In this document: positions 18,639 through 27,891 of the stretch, piece by piece
Position numbering within the stretch: the stretch's first letter is position 1
Layout: every line of letters starts with the position of its first letter
Origin: Geodermatophilus telluris
GTDB taxonomy: Bacteria; Actinomycetota; Actinomycetes; Mycobacteriales; Geodermatophilaceae
Assembly (NCBI RefSeq): GCF_900102745.1
Contig: NZ_FMZF01000001.1
Coordinates: 372,001-436,000, forward strand
Reading direction: 5' to 3'
Length of the DNA stretch: 64,000 bases
The notes under the pieces: generated by a model
The model's database searches: none
What the model saw: the letters and a program-made list of their open reading frames with translations, nothing else
Told to the model about the DNA's origin: nothing
Translations under genes and position numbers: made by a program

Positions 18639-21604
18639 CGGTAGCTCACCTCGGTGCGGCCGGTGCCCGCGGTCCAGGTGATGGTGCCGCCCTGGAACCG
18701 CTGCTGGGCGCCGGTGGCGGTGGCCGTCTCGTCGCCGGTGGGGAAGGCGAGGCGGCCGTCGGCGCCCCCGGCGGCGACGTAGACCGCGCCGATCCCGCCG
18801 CGGACGACGTGCGCGCCGTCGGTGGCCGACCAGTAGACCGACCCGCCCTGGAAGTGCTGCACGCGCCCGGCCCCGCCGGCGCCGGCGGCGGTCGCCTCCG
18901 TCGTCGGCAGGCCCAGCACGCCGGTCACGCCGCCGGCCGCGCGGTGGGCGGTGGCGATGTCCCCGCGCAGGACGTGCGCGCCGGTCGACGCCGACCAGTA
19001 GATCTCGCCGTTCTGGAAGACCTGCACCGCGCCGTTGCCGTTGGGGGTGAGCCGCTCGGCCGCCGTCGGGAAGCCCAGCGGCCCGTCGGCCGCGCCCGAG
19101 GCCGCGTAGAGGGACCCGATGGCGCCACGCACGACCTGCGCGCCGTCGGTGGCGGTCCACAGGACCGAACCGCCCTGGAAGGTCTGCACCCGGCCGGTGC
19201 CGCCGGGGCCGGTGGCGGTGGCCTCGGCGGTGGGCAGGCCCAGGGGACCGGTGACCCCGCCGGCGGCGGCGTAGGCGGTGGCGATGTCCCCGCGGACGAC
19301 GCGCGCGCCCGTGGCGGCCGACCAGTAGACGGCGCCGTTCTCGAACTGCTGCACGCGCCCGGACCGGTTCGGGGTGTCGGTCTCGGTCCGGGTCGGGTAG
19401 CCGAGCGGGCCGGTCACGCCGCCGGAGGCGAGCCAGGTGCTGCGCACCGCGCCGCCGACCCGCACCGCGCCGGTGCTGGCGCTCCAGTAGACCGAGCCGC
19501 GCTCGAACTGCTGCACGGCGCCGCGGCCGTCGCCGGCGGCCTGCTCGGCGGTGGTCGGGTAGCCGGCGGGCCCGCCCTCGGCGCCCTCGGTCGCCCAGGC
19601 CGCCCGGATGCCGCCGCGCACGGGGAAGGCGCCGTTGGCCGGCGACCAGTAGATCCCGCCGGACGCGAACTCCTGCACCCGCCCGGTCCCCGCACCCGCC
19701 CGCTCGTTGCCGGCGGGGTAACCGAGCGGCCCGGTGCCGCCGCCGAGCGCGGTCCAGGTCGTGCGGATCCCGCCGTAGACGAGCGCGCCGTACATCGACG
19801 ACGTCCAGTAGACGTCGCCCCGCTGGAAGCGCTGGACGACGCCGGCGCCGCCGGGCAGCACCTCCTCCGGGGCGGCCGGGTAGCCGAGCACGCCGGTCTC
19901 GCGGCCGCTGGCCTCGTAGGCGCCGCGGATGCCGCCGCGCACGGGGACCGACCCGGTGGCCGGCGACCACATGACGGTGCCGCCCTCGAACACCGACAGC
20001 GCGCCGATGCCGTCGCGGGTGCCCACCTCGGAGGCCACCGGGTAGCCGAGCGGGCCGGTCGGGCCGCCGACGGAGTTCCAGTAGGCGCGGATGTCGCCCT
20101 TGACGACCTGGCCGCCGGTGCTCGCCGTCCAGTAGACGGCGCCGCGCTGGAACTCCGCGACGACGCCGCGACCGTCGGGCAGCGCCCGCTCCTCCGCGCT
20201 CGGCGCGCCGAGCGTCGCGGGGCCGCCGGCGCGCAGGTAGGCCGTCAGCACGCCACCGCGGACGAGCCGCACGCCGGTGTCGGGCGAGTAGTACAGCGAC
20301 CCGCGCTCGTAGGGCTGCCAGACGACGCCCGCGGCCTCCTGCTCGTACTGCGTCTTGGCACCGAGCGCGCTGCGCAGCGCGGCGTCGGAGTCGTAGCGCT
20401 GGGTGATCTGCGGGGTGATCGAGTTGGCCAGCACCCAGGCCACCCGGTCGCGGATCTCGCCCATGCGGGAGTAGCCGTACTGCCCGGGGCAGGTCGTGCT
20501 GCCCACGTCGCGGTGCCCGAAGATCGTCGGGAGGGTGACCTGCACCCCGGCGGCGTAGCGCGAGGTGCCGCCCCCGCCGGAGGTGAGCGTCGTCGTCCCG
20601 TAGGGGTTGACGTTGTAGAGCGCGAACTTCCAGGCGATGACCTGCACGACCGCCTCGACCGTCGCCTGCGGCACGCCGGTCTGGTCGTAGTTGCCCAGCA
20701 TGGAGACGCCGAAGGTCCCGGTGTTGAAGCCGCCGGCGTGCGCGCCGATGACGGTGCTGGCCAGACCGCCGGAGCGGCCCTCCCACAGCCGGCCGAACTT
20801 GTCGGCGATGACGTTGTAGCCGAGGTCGCCCCAGCCGCGGCTGACCGTGTGGTAGCGGTAGATCGACCGCATCATCTCGGGCACCTGGGCGGCCGTGTAG
20901 CCGTTCGTGTCGGCCGTGTGGTGCAGCGTCGCGCCCTTGATCGTCGGCGCGTACTGGGGATCCCAGGTGCGGATGCTCTCGTCGGCCCCCCACTGCGCGC
21001 GCGAGTAGACCGGCGGCATCGAGACGGCGGCGTCGGCGGTGTCCTGGATGTCGGGCTCGCCCAGCGCGGTGTCGGCGTCACTCTCGCCCGGGTCGACGAG
21101 GGTGAGCTGGACGTCGGTGGGCGCGGCGCCCGAGCGGGTGACCACCTCGGCCTCCACGCCGGTGCTCGGCCCGGTCCACAGCGGCGCCGTGCCGCCGCGC
21201 GCCTCGGTGTCGACGTCGGTGCCGGGCTCCTGCTCGGCGTCCTCGGGGCCGACCTCGGTCCACTCGCCCCAGTCGCCGTCGCCGTCCTGGACACGCACCT
21301 GGACCCGGACGTCGGTGACGGCGGGGTCGTGCGCCCAGGTGACGCCGACGAGGGAGAAGGAGTCGACCCCGGTCTGGGTGACGGTGAGCGTCGGTGCGGT
21401 GTCCGGGACCCCGGCGACCGGGTCGGTCGTGCCCTCCTGGACCTCGGCCTCGGGCGCCGGCTGCTCGACCGACCCCAGGTCCACGTCCACCGAGTCGGTC
21501 TCCACCGGCACGGCCTCGGGCGAGGGGGAGGCGTAGACGGGCAGCACGGTGATGGTCGCGAGGGACGCGACGAACGCGAGCGAGCCCACGGCGAGACGGC
21601 GCAC
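18635..21604 (-). CDS. PGRP-type N-acetylmuramoyl-L-alanine amidase with about 11 LGFP repeats
   Basis: 989 residues. Signal peptide (1 to about 25, LPVYAS), a beta-rich region to about 195, an amidase_2/PGRP domain at about 196-395, and about 11 LGFP repeats to the end. Zinc and catalytic residues align with PGRP amidases: His228 (TLHHTAD), Tyr263 (LGYNV), His364 (FGHRD), Thr370 and Cys372 (TTCPG), with the exact 6 and 8 residue spacing of the last three. It should cut the amide between MurNAc and L-Ala outside the cell. GTG at 21604 has GGAGGA 8 bases upstream. Similar amidase-LGFP fusions occur in mycobacteria and corynebacteria (for example Rv3811/Csp). First gene of a three-gene unit. 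Confidence 0.93.
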   Translation of the reverse strand: MRRLAVGSLAFVASLATITVLPVYASPSPEAVPVETDSVDVDLGSVEQPAPEAEVQEGTTDPVAGVPDTAPTLTVTQTGVDSFSLVGVTWAHDPAVTDVRVQVRVQDGDGDWGEWTEVGPEDAEQEPGTDVDTEARGGTAPLWTGPSTGVEAEVVTRSGAAPTDVQLTLVDPGESDADTALGEPDIQDTADAAVSMPPVYSRAQWGADESIRTWDPQYAPTIKGATLHHTADTNGYTAAQVPEMMRSIYRYHTVSRGWGDLGYNVIADKFGRLWEGRSGGLASTVIGAHAGGFNTGTFGVSMLGNYDQTGVPQATVEAVVQVIAWKFALYNVNPYGTTTLTSGGGGTSRYAAGVQVTLPTIFGHRDVGSTTCPGQYGYSRMGEIRDRVAWVLANSITPQITQRYDSDAALRSALGAKTQYEQEAAGVVWQPYERGSLYYSPDTGVRLVRGGVLTAYLRAGGPATLGAPSAEERALPDGRGVVAEFQRGAVYWTASTGGQVVKGDIRAYWNSVGGPTGPLGYPVASEVGTRDGIGALSVFEGGTVMWSPATGSVPVRGGIRGAYEASGRETGVLGYPAAPEEVLPGGAGVVQRFQRGDVYWTSSMYGALVYGGIRTTWTALGGGTGPLGYPAGNERAGAGTGRVQEFASGGIYWSPANGAFPVRGGIRAAWATEGAEGGPAGYPTTAEQAAGDGRGAVQQFERGSVYWSASTGAVRVGGAVRSTWLASGGVTGPLGYPTRTETDTPNRSGRVQQFENGAVYWSAATGARVVRGDIATAYAAAGGVTGPLGLPTAEATATGPGGTGRVQTFQGGSVLWTATDGAQVVRGAIGSLYAASGAADGPLGFPTAAERLTPNGNGAVQVFQNGEIYWSASTGAHVLRGDIATAHRAAGGVTGVLGLPTTEATAAGAGGAGRVQHFQGGSVYWSATDGAHVVRGGIGAVYVAAGGADGRLAFPTGDETATATGAQQRFQGGTITWTAGTGRTEVSYR

Positions 21605-21788
21605 GAGACAGGTCCTCCGGGGTACCGGGACGCGGACACCCCGCAGGCGTCCGGCTTTCCCCCGCGAGGATCGACCGCCGGGCCCCCGCACCCGCCGGTC
21701 CGACACGGGGCGGGCACCGCGGATCCGTCACTCCCGTCCCACGGGTCGCAGCAGCCGCGGCCGTGGCGGACCGGTCGGTCACGGGGGC
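21605..21788 (-). promoter_or_regulatory. 5' region of the amidase-LGFP unit with ribosome site
   Basis: This 184-base gap between rmlD and the amidase holds a strong Shine-Dalgarno GGAGGA (complement of 21613-21618, 8 bases before GTG 21604) and a possible hairpin near 21632-21652 in the leader. No TANNNT is close to the start, so unlike most genes here this one is probably leadered. No riboswitch class was recognised. Confidence 0.4.
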
Positions 21789-22664
21789 TCAGCCGAGGGT
21801 GCGCACCGCCCGGGTCAGCGCCTCCCGCCAGGGCCGCTGCGGGGGCAGCCCGGCGGCCAGCCAGACGCTGCCGTCGAGCACCGACCAGGCCGGCCGCGGG
21901 GCCGGGCGGGGGAAGGCCGCCGTCGTCGTCGGGGAGACCAGGCCCGCGTCGGCACCGAGCTCCTCGTAGACCGCGCGCGCGAGGCCGAACCAGCTGACGG
22001 CGCCCGCGCCGGTGAGGTGCAGCAGCGGCGGGACGGGGCCGGCCCGCTCCCCCGCCGCGACCAGCCCGGCGGCCAGGTCGGCCGACCAGGTGGGCGAGCC
22101 GACCTGGTCGTCGACCACCGACACCGGGGCGCCGGCGGCGGCGCGGGCGGCCATCGTCGTGACGAAGTTGCGCCCGTGCCGGCCGTACACCCAGGCGGTG
22201 CGCACGACCGTGGCGTCCCCGCCCGCCGCGGCGACGGCGCGCTCGCCCGCGGCCTTGCTGCGCCCGTAGGCCGAGCGCGGGGCGACCGGGGCGTCGACCG
22301 GGTAGGGCTCGGTGGCGGTGCCGTCGAAGACGTAGTCGGTGGAGACGTGCACCAACCTGGCCCGCCCCGCCGTCTCCTGCGCCAGCCAGCCGGGGGCGTG
22401 CCCGTTGACGACGGTGGCGGTGTCCTCGTCGGTCTCGGCGGCGTCGACGGCGGTGTAGGCGGCGGCGTTGACCAGCACGGCCCGGTCGGCGCCGACCGCG
22501 TCGAGCCAGGCCCGGACGGTGCGGCGGACCGCCGTCTCGTCGGTGAGGTCGAGCTCGGCGCGGCCCAGCGCGGTGACCCGGTCCCCGGGCCGGCCGGCGA
22601 GCACGTCGAGCAGCTCGCGCCCGAGCTGGCCGCGGGCGCCGGTGACCAGCCAGGCGGTGCTCAC
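21789..22664 (-). CDS. rmlD: dTDP-4-dehydrorhamnose reductase
   Basis: 291 residues. Last step of dTDP-L-rhamnose synthesis. NAD(P)-binding VTGARGQLG at residues 7-15, VNAAAYTAVDAAE, VHVSTDYVFDG and the catalytic YGRSK (Y-x-x-x-K) are all there, and VRTAWVYG and DQVGSPTW are RmlD signatures. GTG at 22664 overlaps the rmlB stop by four bases. RmlA and RmlC are not in the window. In M. tuberculosis rmlD is adjacent to wbbL; here the two are separated by the galactan and LGFP genes. Confidence 0.96.
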   Translation of the reverse strand: MSTAWLVTGARGQLGRELLDVLAGRPGDRVTALGRAELDLTDETAVRRTVRAWLDAVGADRAVLVNAAAYTAVDAAETDEDTATVVNGHAPGWLAQETAGRARLVHVSTDYVFDGTATEPYPVDAPVAPRSAYGRSKAAGERAVAAAGGDATVVRTAWVYGRHGRNFVTTMAARAAAGAPVSVVDDQVGSPTWSADLAAGLVAAGERAGPVPPLLHLTGAGAVSWFGLARAVYEELGADAGLVSPTTTAAFPRPAPRPAWSVLDGSVWLAAGLPPQRPWREALTRAVRTLG

Positions 22665-23680
22665 GCCTCCGGGTCCTGCGCGGCCGGCCGGTGGGCCGTC
22701 GCGGCGGCGGCCTTGAGCGGCTCCCACCACGCGCGGTTGTCGCGGTACCACTGCACGGTCAGCGCCAGGCCCTCCTCGAAGGACACCCGCGGCGCGTAGC
22801 CCAGGGCCGCGGTCCTGCCGTAGTCCACCGAGTAGCGCAGGTCGTGGCCGCCGCCGCGGGGGTCGGGAACCGGCTGCACGTAGCTCCAGTCGCGCCCGGT
22901 CGCCGCCAGCAGCAGCCCGGTGAGCTCGCGGTTGGACAGCTCCCGGCCGCCCCCGATGTTGTAGTACTCGCCCGGCAGCCCCTTCTCGACGACGAGCTGG
23001 ATGCCGCGGCAGTGGTCGTCGACGAACAGCCAGTCGCGGACGTTGGCGCCCTCGCCGTAGAGCGGCACCGGCTCGCCGTCGAGCAGGTTGGTGACGAACA
23101 GCGGGATGACCTTCTCGGGGAAGTGGTAGGGCCCGTAGTTGTTGCTGCAGCGGGTCACCGAGACGTCCAGGCCGTGGGTCTTGGCGTAGGCGCGGGCGAC
23201 GAGGTCGCTGCCGGCCTTGGACGCCGAGTACGGCGAGTTCGGCTCGAGCAGGCAGTCCTCGGTCCAGGAGCCCTCGTCGATGGAGCCGTAGACCTCGTCG
23301 GTGGACACGTGCAGCACCCGGCGGACGCCGTGCCGCAGCGCCGCCTCGAACACCTGCTGGGCGCCGAGCACGTTGGTGAGGACGAAGTCGGACGCGCCGT
23401 GGATGGACCGGTCGACGTGCGACTCGGCGGCGAAGTTGACCACGAGGTCGTGCCCGGGGACGGCGGCGTCGAGGTCGGCACGCAGGCAGATGTCGCCCTG
23501 CACGAAGCGCAGCCGCGGGCTGCCGGCGACCGGCGCCAGGTTGGCCCGGTTCCCGGCGTAGGTCAGCTTGTCGAAGACGGTCACCTCGGCGTCCTCGTAG
23601 CCGGGGTAGCCGCCGGTCAGCATCGTCCGGACGTAGTGCGAGCCGATGAAGCCCGCTCCCCCGGTCACCAGCACGCGCAT
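22661..23680 (-). CDS. rmlB: dTDP-glucose 4,6-dehydratase
   Basis: 339 residues. Converts dTDP-glucose to dTDP-4-keto-6-deoxyglucose. GGAGFIGSH NAD-binding motif at 7-15, FAAESHVDRSI, STDEVYG with the catalytic Thr-Asp-Glu, YSASKAGSD with catalytic Tyr and Lys, and RCSNNYGPYHFPEK are diagnostic. ATG at 23680 has AGGAGG 8 bases upstream. It leads the rmlB-rmlD operon; product feeds WbbL and other rhamnosyltransferases. Confidence 0.97.
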   Translation of the reverse strand: MRVLVTGGAGFIGSHYVRTMLTGGYPGYEDAEVTVFDKLTYAGNRANLAPVAGSPRLRFVQGDICLRADLDAAVPGHDLVVNFAAESHVDRSIHGASDFVLTNVLGAQQVFEAALRHGVRRVLHVSTDEVYGSIDEGSWTEDCLLEPNSPYSASKAGSDLVARAYAKTHGLDVSVTRCSNNYGPYHFPEKVIPLFVTNLLDGEPVPLYGEGANVRDWLFVDDHCRGIQLVVEKGLPGEYYNIGGGRELSNRELTGLLLAATGRDWSYVQPVPDPRGGGHDLRYSVDYGRTAALGYAPRVSFEEGLALTVQWYRDNRAWWEPLKAAAATAHRPAAQDPEA

Positions 23681-23849
23681 GGCTGCATCCTCCTGTGGGT
23701 CCCCGCCGCGGGCATCCTCCCCGGTGTGGCTCCTGGGACGGGTGGGGCGGCCGGGGACTCGTCGGGCGCCCGGTGTCAGACGGGCGGGGGCGACGGCGAG
23801 ACGGAGCGTTCCGCCGTGTCGCGGGCGCGGCAGCTCCCCCCGGCGCCCC

Positions 23850-23855
23850 TAACCT
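23850..23855 (+). promoter_or_regulatory. -10 element (TAACCT) of the leaderless LCP promoter
   Basis: TAACCT ends 7 bases before GTG 23863. The 182-base divergent gap to rmlB shows no -10 for rmlB. Confidence 0.55.
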
Positions 23856-23862
23856 CGGTCCC

Positions 23863-25437
23863 GTGAGCCGAGACCGCAACGAGCAGGGTGGGTCCTCGGG
23901 CCGGCCCCTCCCCGCCCGGCTCGACCCGCGCGCCGGCCGTCCGCCCCGCGCCGTCCGCGGTGAGGCGACCCCCTCCCGGGCCGCGTCGCGCGTCGACGAC
24001 GAGCGCCCCGGCCGCGGCCGGTCGGGCGCCCGCCGGGGCGCGGTCGTGGCGCGCGCGGTCGCCGCCGTCCTGTCGGTGGTGCTGCTCGGCGCCAGCGGCT
24101 GGGGCTGGTACCTCGGCCGGGTCGCGGAGGCCACGGTCAACCGCACCGACGCCATCCCGACCGCCGGCAACTCCAACGCCGGCGGCGCGCCCGAGGCGGT
24201 GAACCTGCTGCTGGTGGGCAACGACAGCCGCGCGCAGCTGTCCGAGGAGCAGCTCGCCGAGCTCAGCGCCGGCACCGACTCCGGCATCAACACCGACACG
24301 ATGATCCTGGTGCACCTCCCCGCCGACGGGTCCCGCGCCTCCTTCGTGTCCTTCCCCCGCGACTCCTACGTGGAGATCCCCGGGCACGGGATGGACAAGC
24401 TCAACGCGGCCTACGCCTACGGCTACGGCGAGGTCGACGACTCCGCGCCCGAGGAGGAGCGCGAGGCCGGCGGCGCCCAGCTGCTGGTGCAGACGATCAG
24501 CCAGCTGACCGGCCTGATGATCGACCACTACGCCGAGGTCGACCTGCTCGGCTTCTTCGAGCTCAGCAGCGTCGTCGGCGGCGTCGAGGTCAACCTCTGC
24601 GCGGCGGTGGACGACTCGGCGTACTCCGGCGCGGTCTTCCCGGCCGGCGTGCAGACCATCTCCGGCGCCGAGGCCCTGGCCTTCGTCCGCCAGCGGCACG
24701 GCCTGCCCCGCGGCGACCTCGACCGCATCGTGCGCCAGCAGGTGTTCATGGCCGGCGTGCTGCGCAAGATCCTCGACGAGGACGTGCTGCTCGACCTGGG
24801 CACCCAGCGGCAGCTGGTGGAGGCGGCGTCGCAGTCGCTGACCATCGACCGCGACCTGGTGCTGCTCGACCTGGCCCAGCAGATGCAGGCCGTCACCGCC
24901 GGCAGCATCGAGTTCCAGACCGTGCCCATCGTCGGCGACGACCGCGACGAGCAGGGCCGCTCCATCCTCCGGCTGGCCGACGAGGACGACCTGCACGCCT
25001 TCTTCGCCGACCTCTCGGCCGAGCCGGAGCAGGCGGCGGCGCCCACCACCGAGGCCCCGCCCACCGCCGCGCCCTCGGAGGTGTCGGTGGAGGTCTACAA
25101 CGGCTCGGGCGTCCCCGGCCTGGCCGGCGAGGCCGGCTCCGCCCTGGAGGACGCCGGGTTCACCGTGACCAGCACCGGCAACGCCTCCAGCAGCGACTAC
25201 GCGCAGACGACGATCCGCTACGCCGCCGGTGACGAGGCCCTGGCCGCGGCCGTGGCCGCCCAGGTGCCCGGCGCGGTGACCGAGGGCAGCGAGGACCCCT
25301 CCGCCGGCACGGTCCAGCTCGTGCTGGGCGAGGACTTCAACGGCGTCGGCCAGGCCACCACCCCGCCGGCGGCGGCTCCGTCGGCCGCGCCCACCGAGCC
25401 GGCCCGCACCGCCGCCGACACCAGCTGCATCAACTGA
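23863..25437 (+). CDS. LytR-CpsA-Psr (LCP) family ligase with LytR_C domain
   Basis: 524 residues. Cytoplasmic Arg/Pro-rich N-terminus (1 to about 60), one membrane helix at about 62-84, LCP domain beginning at NLLLVGNDSR (about 113) with TDTMILVHLP, FVSFPRDSYVEIPG and AFVRQRHGLPRGDLDR (the Arg-rich diphosphate-binding motif), then a C-terminal LytR_C domain (SVEVYNGSGVPGLAG, about 408-490). LCP proteins transfer lipid-linked polymers to peptidoglycan; in mycobacteria the Rv3267-type enzyme attaches arabinogalactan. Here it sits divergent from rmlB-rmlD as in M. tuberculosis. The terminal DTSCIN carries a lone cysteine. GTG 23863 is chosen from the adjacent -10. Confidence 0.94.
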   Translation: MSRDRNEQGGSSGRPLPARLDPRAGRPPRAVRGEATPSRAASRVDDERPGRGRSGARRGAVVARAVAAVLSVVLLGASGWGWYLGRVAEATVNRTDAIPTAGNSNAGGAPEAVNLLLVGNDSRAQLSEEQLAELSAGTDSGINTDTMILVHLPADGSRASFVSFPRDSYVEIPGHGMDKLNAAYAYGYGEVDDSAPEEEREAGGAQLLVQTISQLTGLMIDHYAEVDLLGFFELSSVVGGVEVNLCAAVDDSAYSGAVFPAGVQTISGAEALAFVRQRHGLPRGDLDRIVRQQVFMAGVLRKILDEDVLLDLGTQRQLVEAASQSLTIDRDLVLLDLAQQMQAVTAGSIEFQTVPIVGDDRDEQGRSILRLADEDDLHAFFADLSAEPEQAAAPTTEAPPTAAPSEVSVEVYNGSGVPGLAGEAGSALEDAGFTVTSTGNASSSDYAQTTIRYAAGDEALAAAVAAQVPGAVTEGSEDPSAGTVQLVLGEDFNGVGQATTPPAAAPSAAPTEPARTAADTSCIN

Positions 25438-25444
25438 GGAAGGA

Positions 25445-25500
25445 CCACCCCTCCCCCTCCCCACGCCTCGCTCCGCTCGGCGCGGGCCCCTGAGGGGTGG
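25445..25500 (+). terminator. Possible terminator after the LCP gene
   Basis: CCACCCCT (25445-25452) pairs with AGGGGTGG (25493-25500) around a 40-base GC-rich loop. The long loop makes it a weak candidate, but it fills the 99-base gap before the next gene. Confidence 0.3.
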
Positions 25501-25536
25501 CCGTTCCAGCACCTCACCTGCTGGGAGGCTGGGGCC

Positions 25537-26337
25537 ATGAGCCCCGCGCCGAGGACACCGTCGGACCTGCTCGCCGCCGCGCTGCGCCGGGACGCGGCCG
25601 CCCCGCTGGTCACCGCCTACGACGACGCCACCGGCGAGCGGGTGGAGCTGTCGGCCACGACGCTGGCCAACTGGGTGGCCAAGACGGCCAACCTGCTGCA
25701 GGACGAGTTCGACGTCGGCGCGGGCAGCACCGTCGCGGTCGCCCTGCCGGTGCACTGGCAGACCGCCGCGGTGCTGCTCGGCGTCTGGAGCTGCGGCGCC
25801 GCCGTCCTCGACACCGCCGTGGAGGACGACGGCCGGCTCGACACCGCCGACGTCGTCCTGGCCGCGCAGGACCGGCTCGCCCCGCTCGAGGAGCAGGACC
25901 TGCTCGAGCTGGTGGGCCTGTCGCTGCACCCGCTGGGGCTGGGCATGACCGACTACCGGGGCCCGGCGCGCGACTTCGCCCTCGAGGTGCGCGCCCACGG
26001 CGACGTGTTCGCGCCCCTCGTCCCGGCCGACCCGGACGCGCCCGGCCTGCTCGCCGGCGGGCTGCAGCTGACCCTGGGCGGCCTGGTCGCCGCGGCCGGT
26101 GAGCTGGCCGGCCGGCTGGGCATCGCGGCCGGCGACCGGCTGCTCGTCGACGAGCGGACGGCGGCCGAGGCCGGGCCGGTCGCCTGGCTGCTGGCACCGC
26201 TGGCCGCCGGAGCCTCGCTGGTGCTGTGCCGGAACGCCGTGGTCGACGGGCTGAGGAGCCGGGCGGAGGCCGAACGGGTCACCGCTACGCTCGGCCTCCG
26301 GATCGAGGGCTTCCGCGAGCTCGGCCGGCCCGCCTGA
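25537..26337 (+). CDS. TIGR03089 family protein (AMP-binding-like fragment)
   Basis: 266 residues. Resembles the N-terminal part of acyl-CoA synthetases (VTAYDDATGERVELSATTLANWVAKTAN) but lacks the C-terminal adenylation subdomain and the TSG-TTG-K nucleotide loop, so it is unlikely to adenylate. This matches a conserved actinobacterial family next to LCP genes (Rv3268 in M. tuberculosis). GGGAGG lies 8 bases before ATG 25537. Function is unknown. Confidence 0.85.
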   Translation: MSPAPRTPSDLLAAALRRDAAAPLVTAYDDATGERVELSATTLANWVAKTANLLQDEFDVGAGSTVAVALPVHWQTAAVLLGVWSCGAAVLDTAVEDDGRLDTADVVLAAQDRLAPLEEQDLLELVGLSLHPLGLGMTDYRGPARDFALEVRAHGDVFAPLVPADPDAPGLLAGGLQLTLGGLVAAAGELAGRLGIAAGDRLLVDERTAAEAGPVAWLLAPLAAGASLVLCRNAVVDGLRSRAEAERVTATLGLRIEGFRELGRPA

Positions 26338-26377
26338 GGGCCCCGGCCGGCCCGCCTCACGGACGGACGGTGGTCGC

Positions 26378-27202
26378 ATGGTGGACAAGGTCGTCGCGAG
26401 CGCGCGGGAGGCGGTGGCCGACGTCGAGGACGGCGCGACCCTCGCCGTCGGCGGGTTCGGGTTGTGCGGCGTGCCGATCAGGCTCATCGACGCGCTGCTG
26501 GAGAAGGGCACCCGCGACCTGGTCACCATCTCCAACAACTGCGGCGTCGACGACCAGGCCCTCGGCGTGCTGCTCTACGCCGGGCGCATCCGGCGCACGA
26601 TCAGCTCGTTCGTCGGCGGCAACAAGGAGCTCGCCCGGCTCTACCTCTCCGGGGAGCTGGAGGTCGAGCTGACCCCGCAGGGCACGCTGGCCGAGCGGCT
26701 GCGCGCCGGCGGCGCCGGCATCCCCGCCTTCTACACGCCGACCGGGGTGGGCACGATGGTCGCCGACGGCGGGATCCCGGTGCGCTACGACGCGGACGGG
26801 AACGTCGTGGAGACCTCCCGCCCCAAGGAGCTGCGCGAGTTCGACGGGCGGCAGTACGTCCTCGAGACCGCGCTGACCGCCGACTTCGGGCTGGTCCGCG
26901 CCGCGGTCGGCGACCGGCACGGCAACCTGGTCTTCCACGAGTCGGCGATGAACTTCAACCCCCTGGCCGGCATGGCCGGGCGGATCACGATCGCCGAGGT
27001 CGAGGAGCTCGTCGAGCCCGGCGAGATCACACCCGAGCAGGTGCACCTGCCCGGGGTGTTCGTCGACCGGGTGGTCGTCGTCGGCCCGGAGGGCAAGAAG
27101 ATCGAGCGGCGCACGAGCCGCCCGCGGCCGCCGGCCGGCGGCGCGGACGACGCCCCGGCCGCCGCCGGCGACGAGGCCACCGCCACCGAGGGGACGAACT
27201 GA
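26378..27202 (+). CDS. scoA: 3-oxoacid CoA-transferase, subunit A
   Basis: 274 residues. One half of succinyl-CoA:3-ketoacid CoA-transferase, moving CoA to acetoacetate or related acids. GGFGLCGVP near 28-36 and [16 protein letters not shown] and [31 protein letters not shown] segments are typical of subunit A. The last 35 or so residues, Pro/Ala/Glu-rich, extend beyond the usual C-terminus. The stop is one base before the subunit B ATG, so the pair is an operon. No leaderless -10 was seen. Confidence 0.94.
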   Translation: MVDKVVASAREAVADVEDGATLAVGGFGLCGVPIRLIDALLEKGTRDLVTISNNCGVDDQALGVLLYAGRIRRTISSFVGGNKELARLYLSGELEVELTPQGTLAERLRAGGAGIPAFYTPTGVGTMVADGGIPVRYDADGNVVETSRPKELREFDGRQYVLETALTADFGLVRAAVGDRHGNLVFHESAMNFNPLAGMAGRITIAEVEELVEPGEITPEQVHLPGVFVDRVVVVGPEGKKIERRTSRPRPPAGGADDAPAAAGDEATATEGTN

Positions 27203-27203
27203 G

Positions 27204-27872
27204 ATGACGCTGACCCGTGACCAGCTCGCCGCCCGGGTGGCCCAGGAGCTCACCGACGGCGCCTACGTCAACCTCGGCATCGGCATGCCCACGCTGGTGC
27301 CCAACTTCGTCCCCGACGGCGTGCACGTGGTGCTGCACTCGGAGAACGGCGTGCTCGGCGTCGGGCCCTACCCGTTCGAGGGCGAGGAGGACCCCGACCT
27401 GATCAACGCGGGCAAGGAGACCGTCACCATCCTGCCCGGCGCCAGCTTCTTCGACTCCGCCACCAGCTTCGCGATGATCCGCGGCCGGCACCTCGACCTC
27501 GCCGTGCTCGGCGCGATGCAGGTCAACCCCCGCGGCGACCTGGCCAACTGGCTGATCCCCGGCAAGATGGTCAACGGCATGGGCGGCGCGATGGACCTCG
27601 TCCACGGCGCCCGCCGGGTGATCATCATGATGGAGCACGTGGCCCGCGACGGGTCCCCGAAGCTGGTCGAGGAGTGCACGCTCCCGCTGACCGGCAAGGC
27701 GTGCGTCGACCGGGTGGTCACCGACCTCGCCGTCGTCGACGTCACCCCCGAGGGGTTCGTGCTCCGCGAGGTCGCCCCCGGCGTCACCGCCGACGAGGTC
27801 GTCGAGAGGACCGGCGCGCCCCTGGCCGTGCCCGGCGACGTCCCGACGATGGCGCTGCCGGCCACCGTCTGA
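27204..27872 (+). CDS. scoB: 3-oxoacid CoA-transferase, subunit B
   Basis: 222 residues, normal length. [11 protein letters not shown] and [14 protein letters not shown] contain the catalytic glutamate (SENG), which forms the CoA thioester intermediate; [23 protein letters not shown] segment and [25 protein letters not shown] are family hallmarks. It starts one base after the scoA stop. Role: ketone body or short-chain acid activation. Confidence 0.95.
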   Translation: MTLTRDQLAARVAQELTDGAYVNLGIGMPTLVPNFVPDGVHVVLHSENGVLGVGPYPFEGEEDPDLINAGKETVTILPGASFFDSATSFAMIRGRHLDLAVLGAMQVNPRGDLANWLIPGKMVNGMGGAMDLVHGARRVIIMMEHVARDGSPKLVEECTLPLTGKACVDRVVTDLAVVDVTPEGFVLREVAPGVTADEVVERTGAPLAVPGDVPTMALPATV

Positions 27873-27891
27873 CCGCGCCACCGCTCCCCCG

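Noticed and set aside
21605..21788. Cyclic-di-AMP (ydaO-type) riboswitch upstream of the amidase gene.
   Set aside because: The context is suggestive and there is a small hairpin, but I could not lay out the conserved motifs. A covariance-model search (Rfam ydaO-yuaA) over this interval would decide it.
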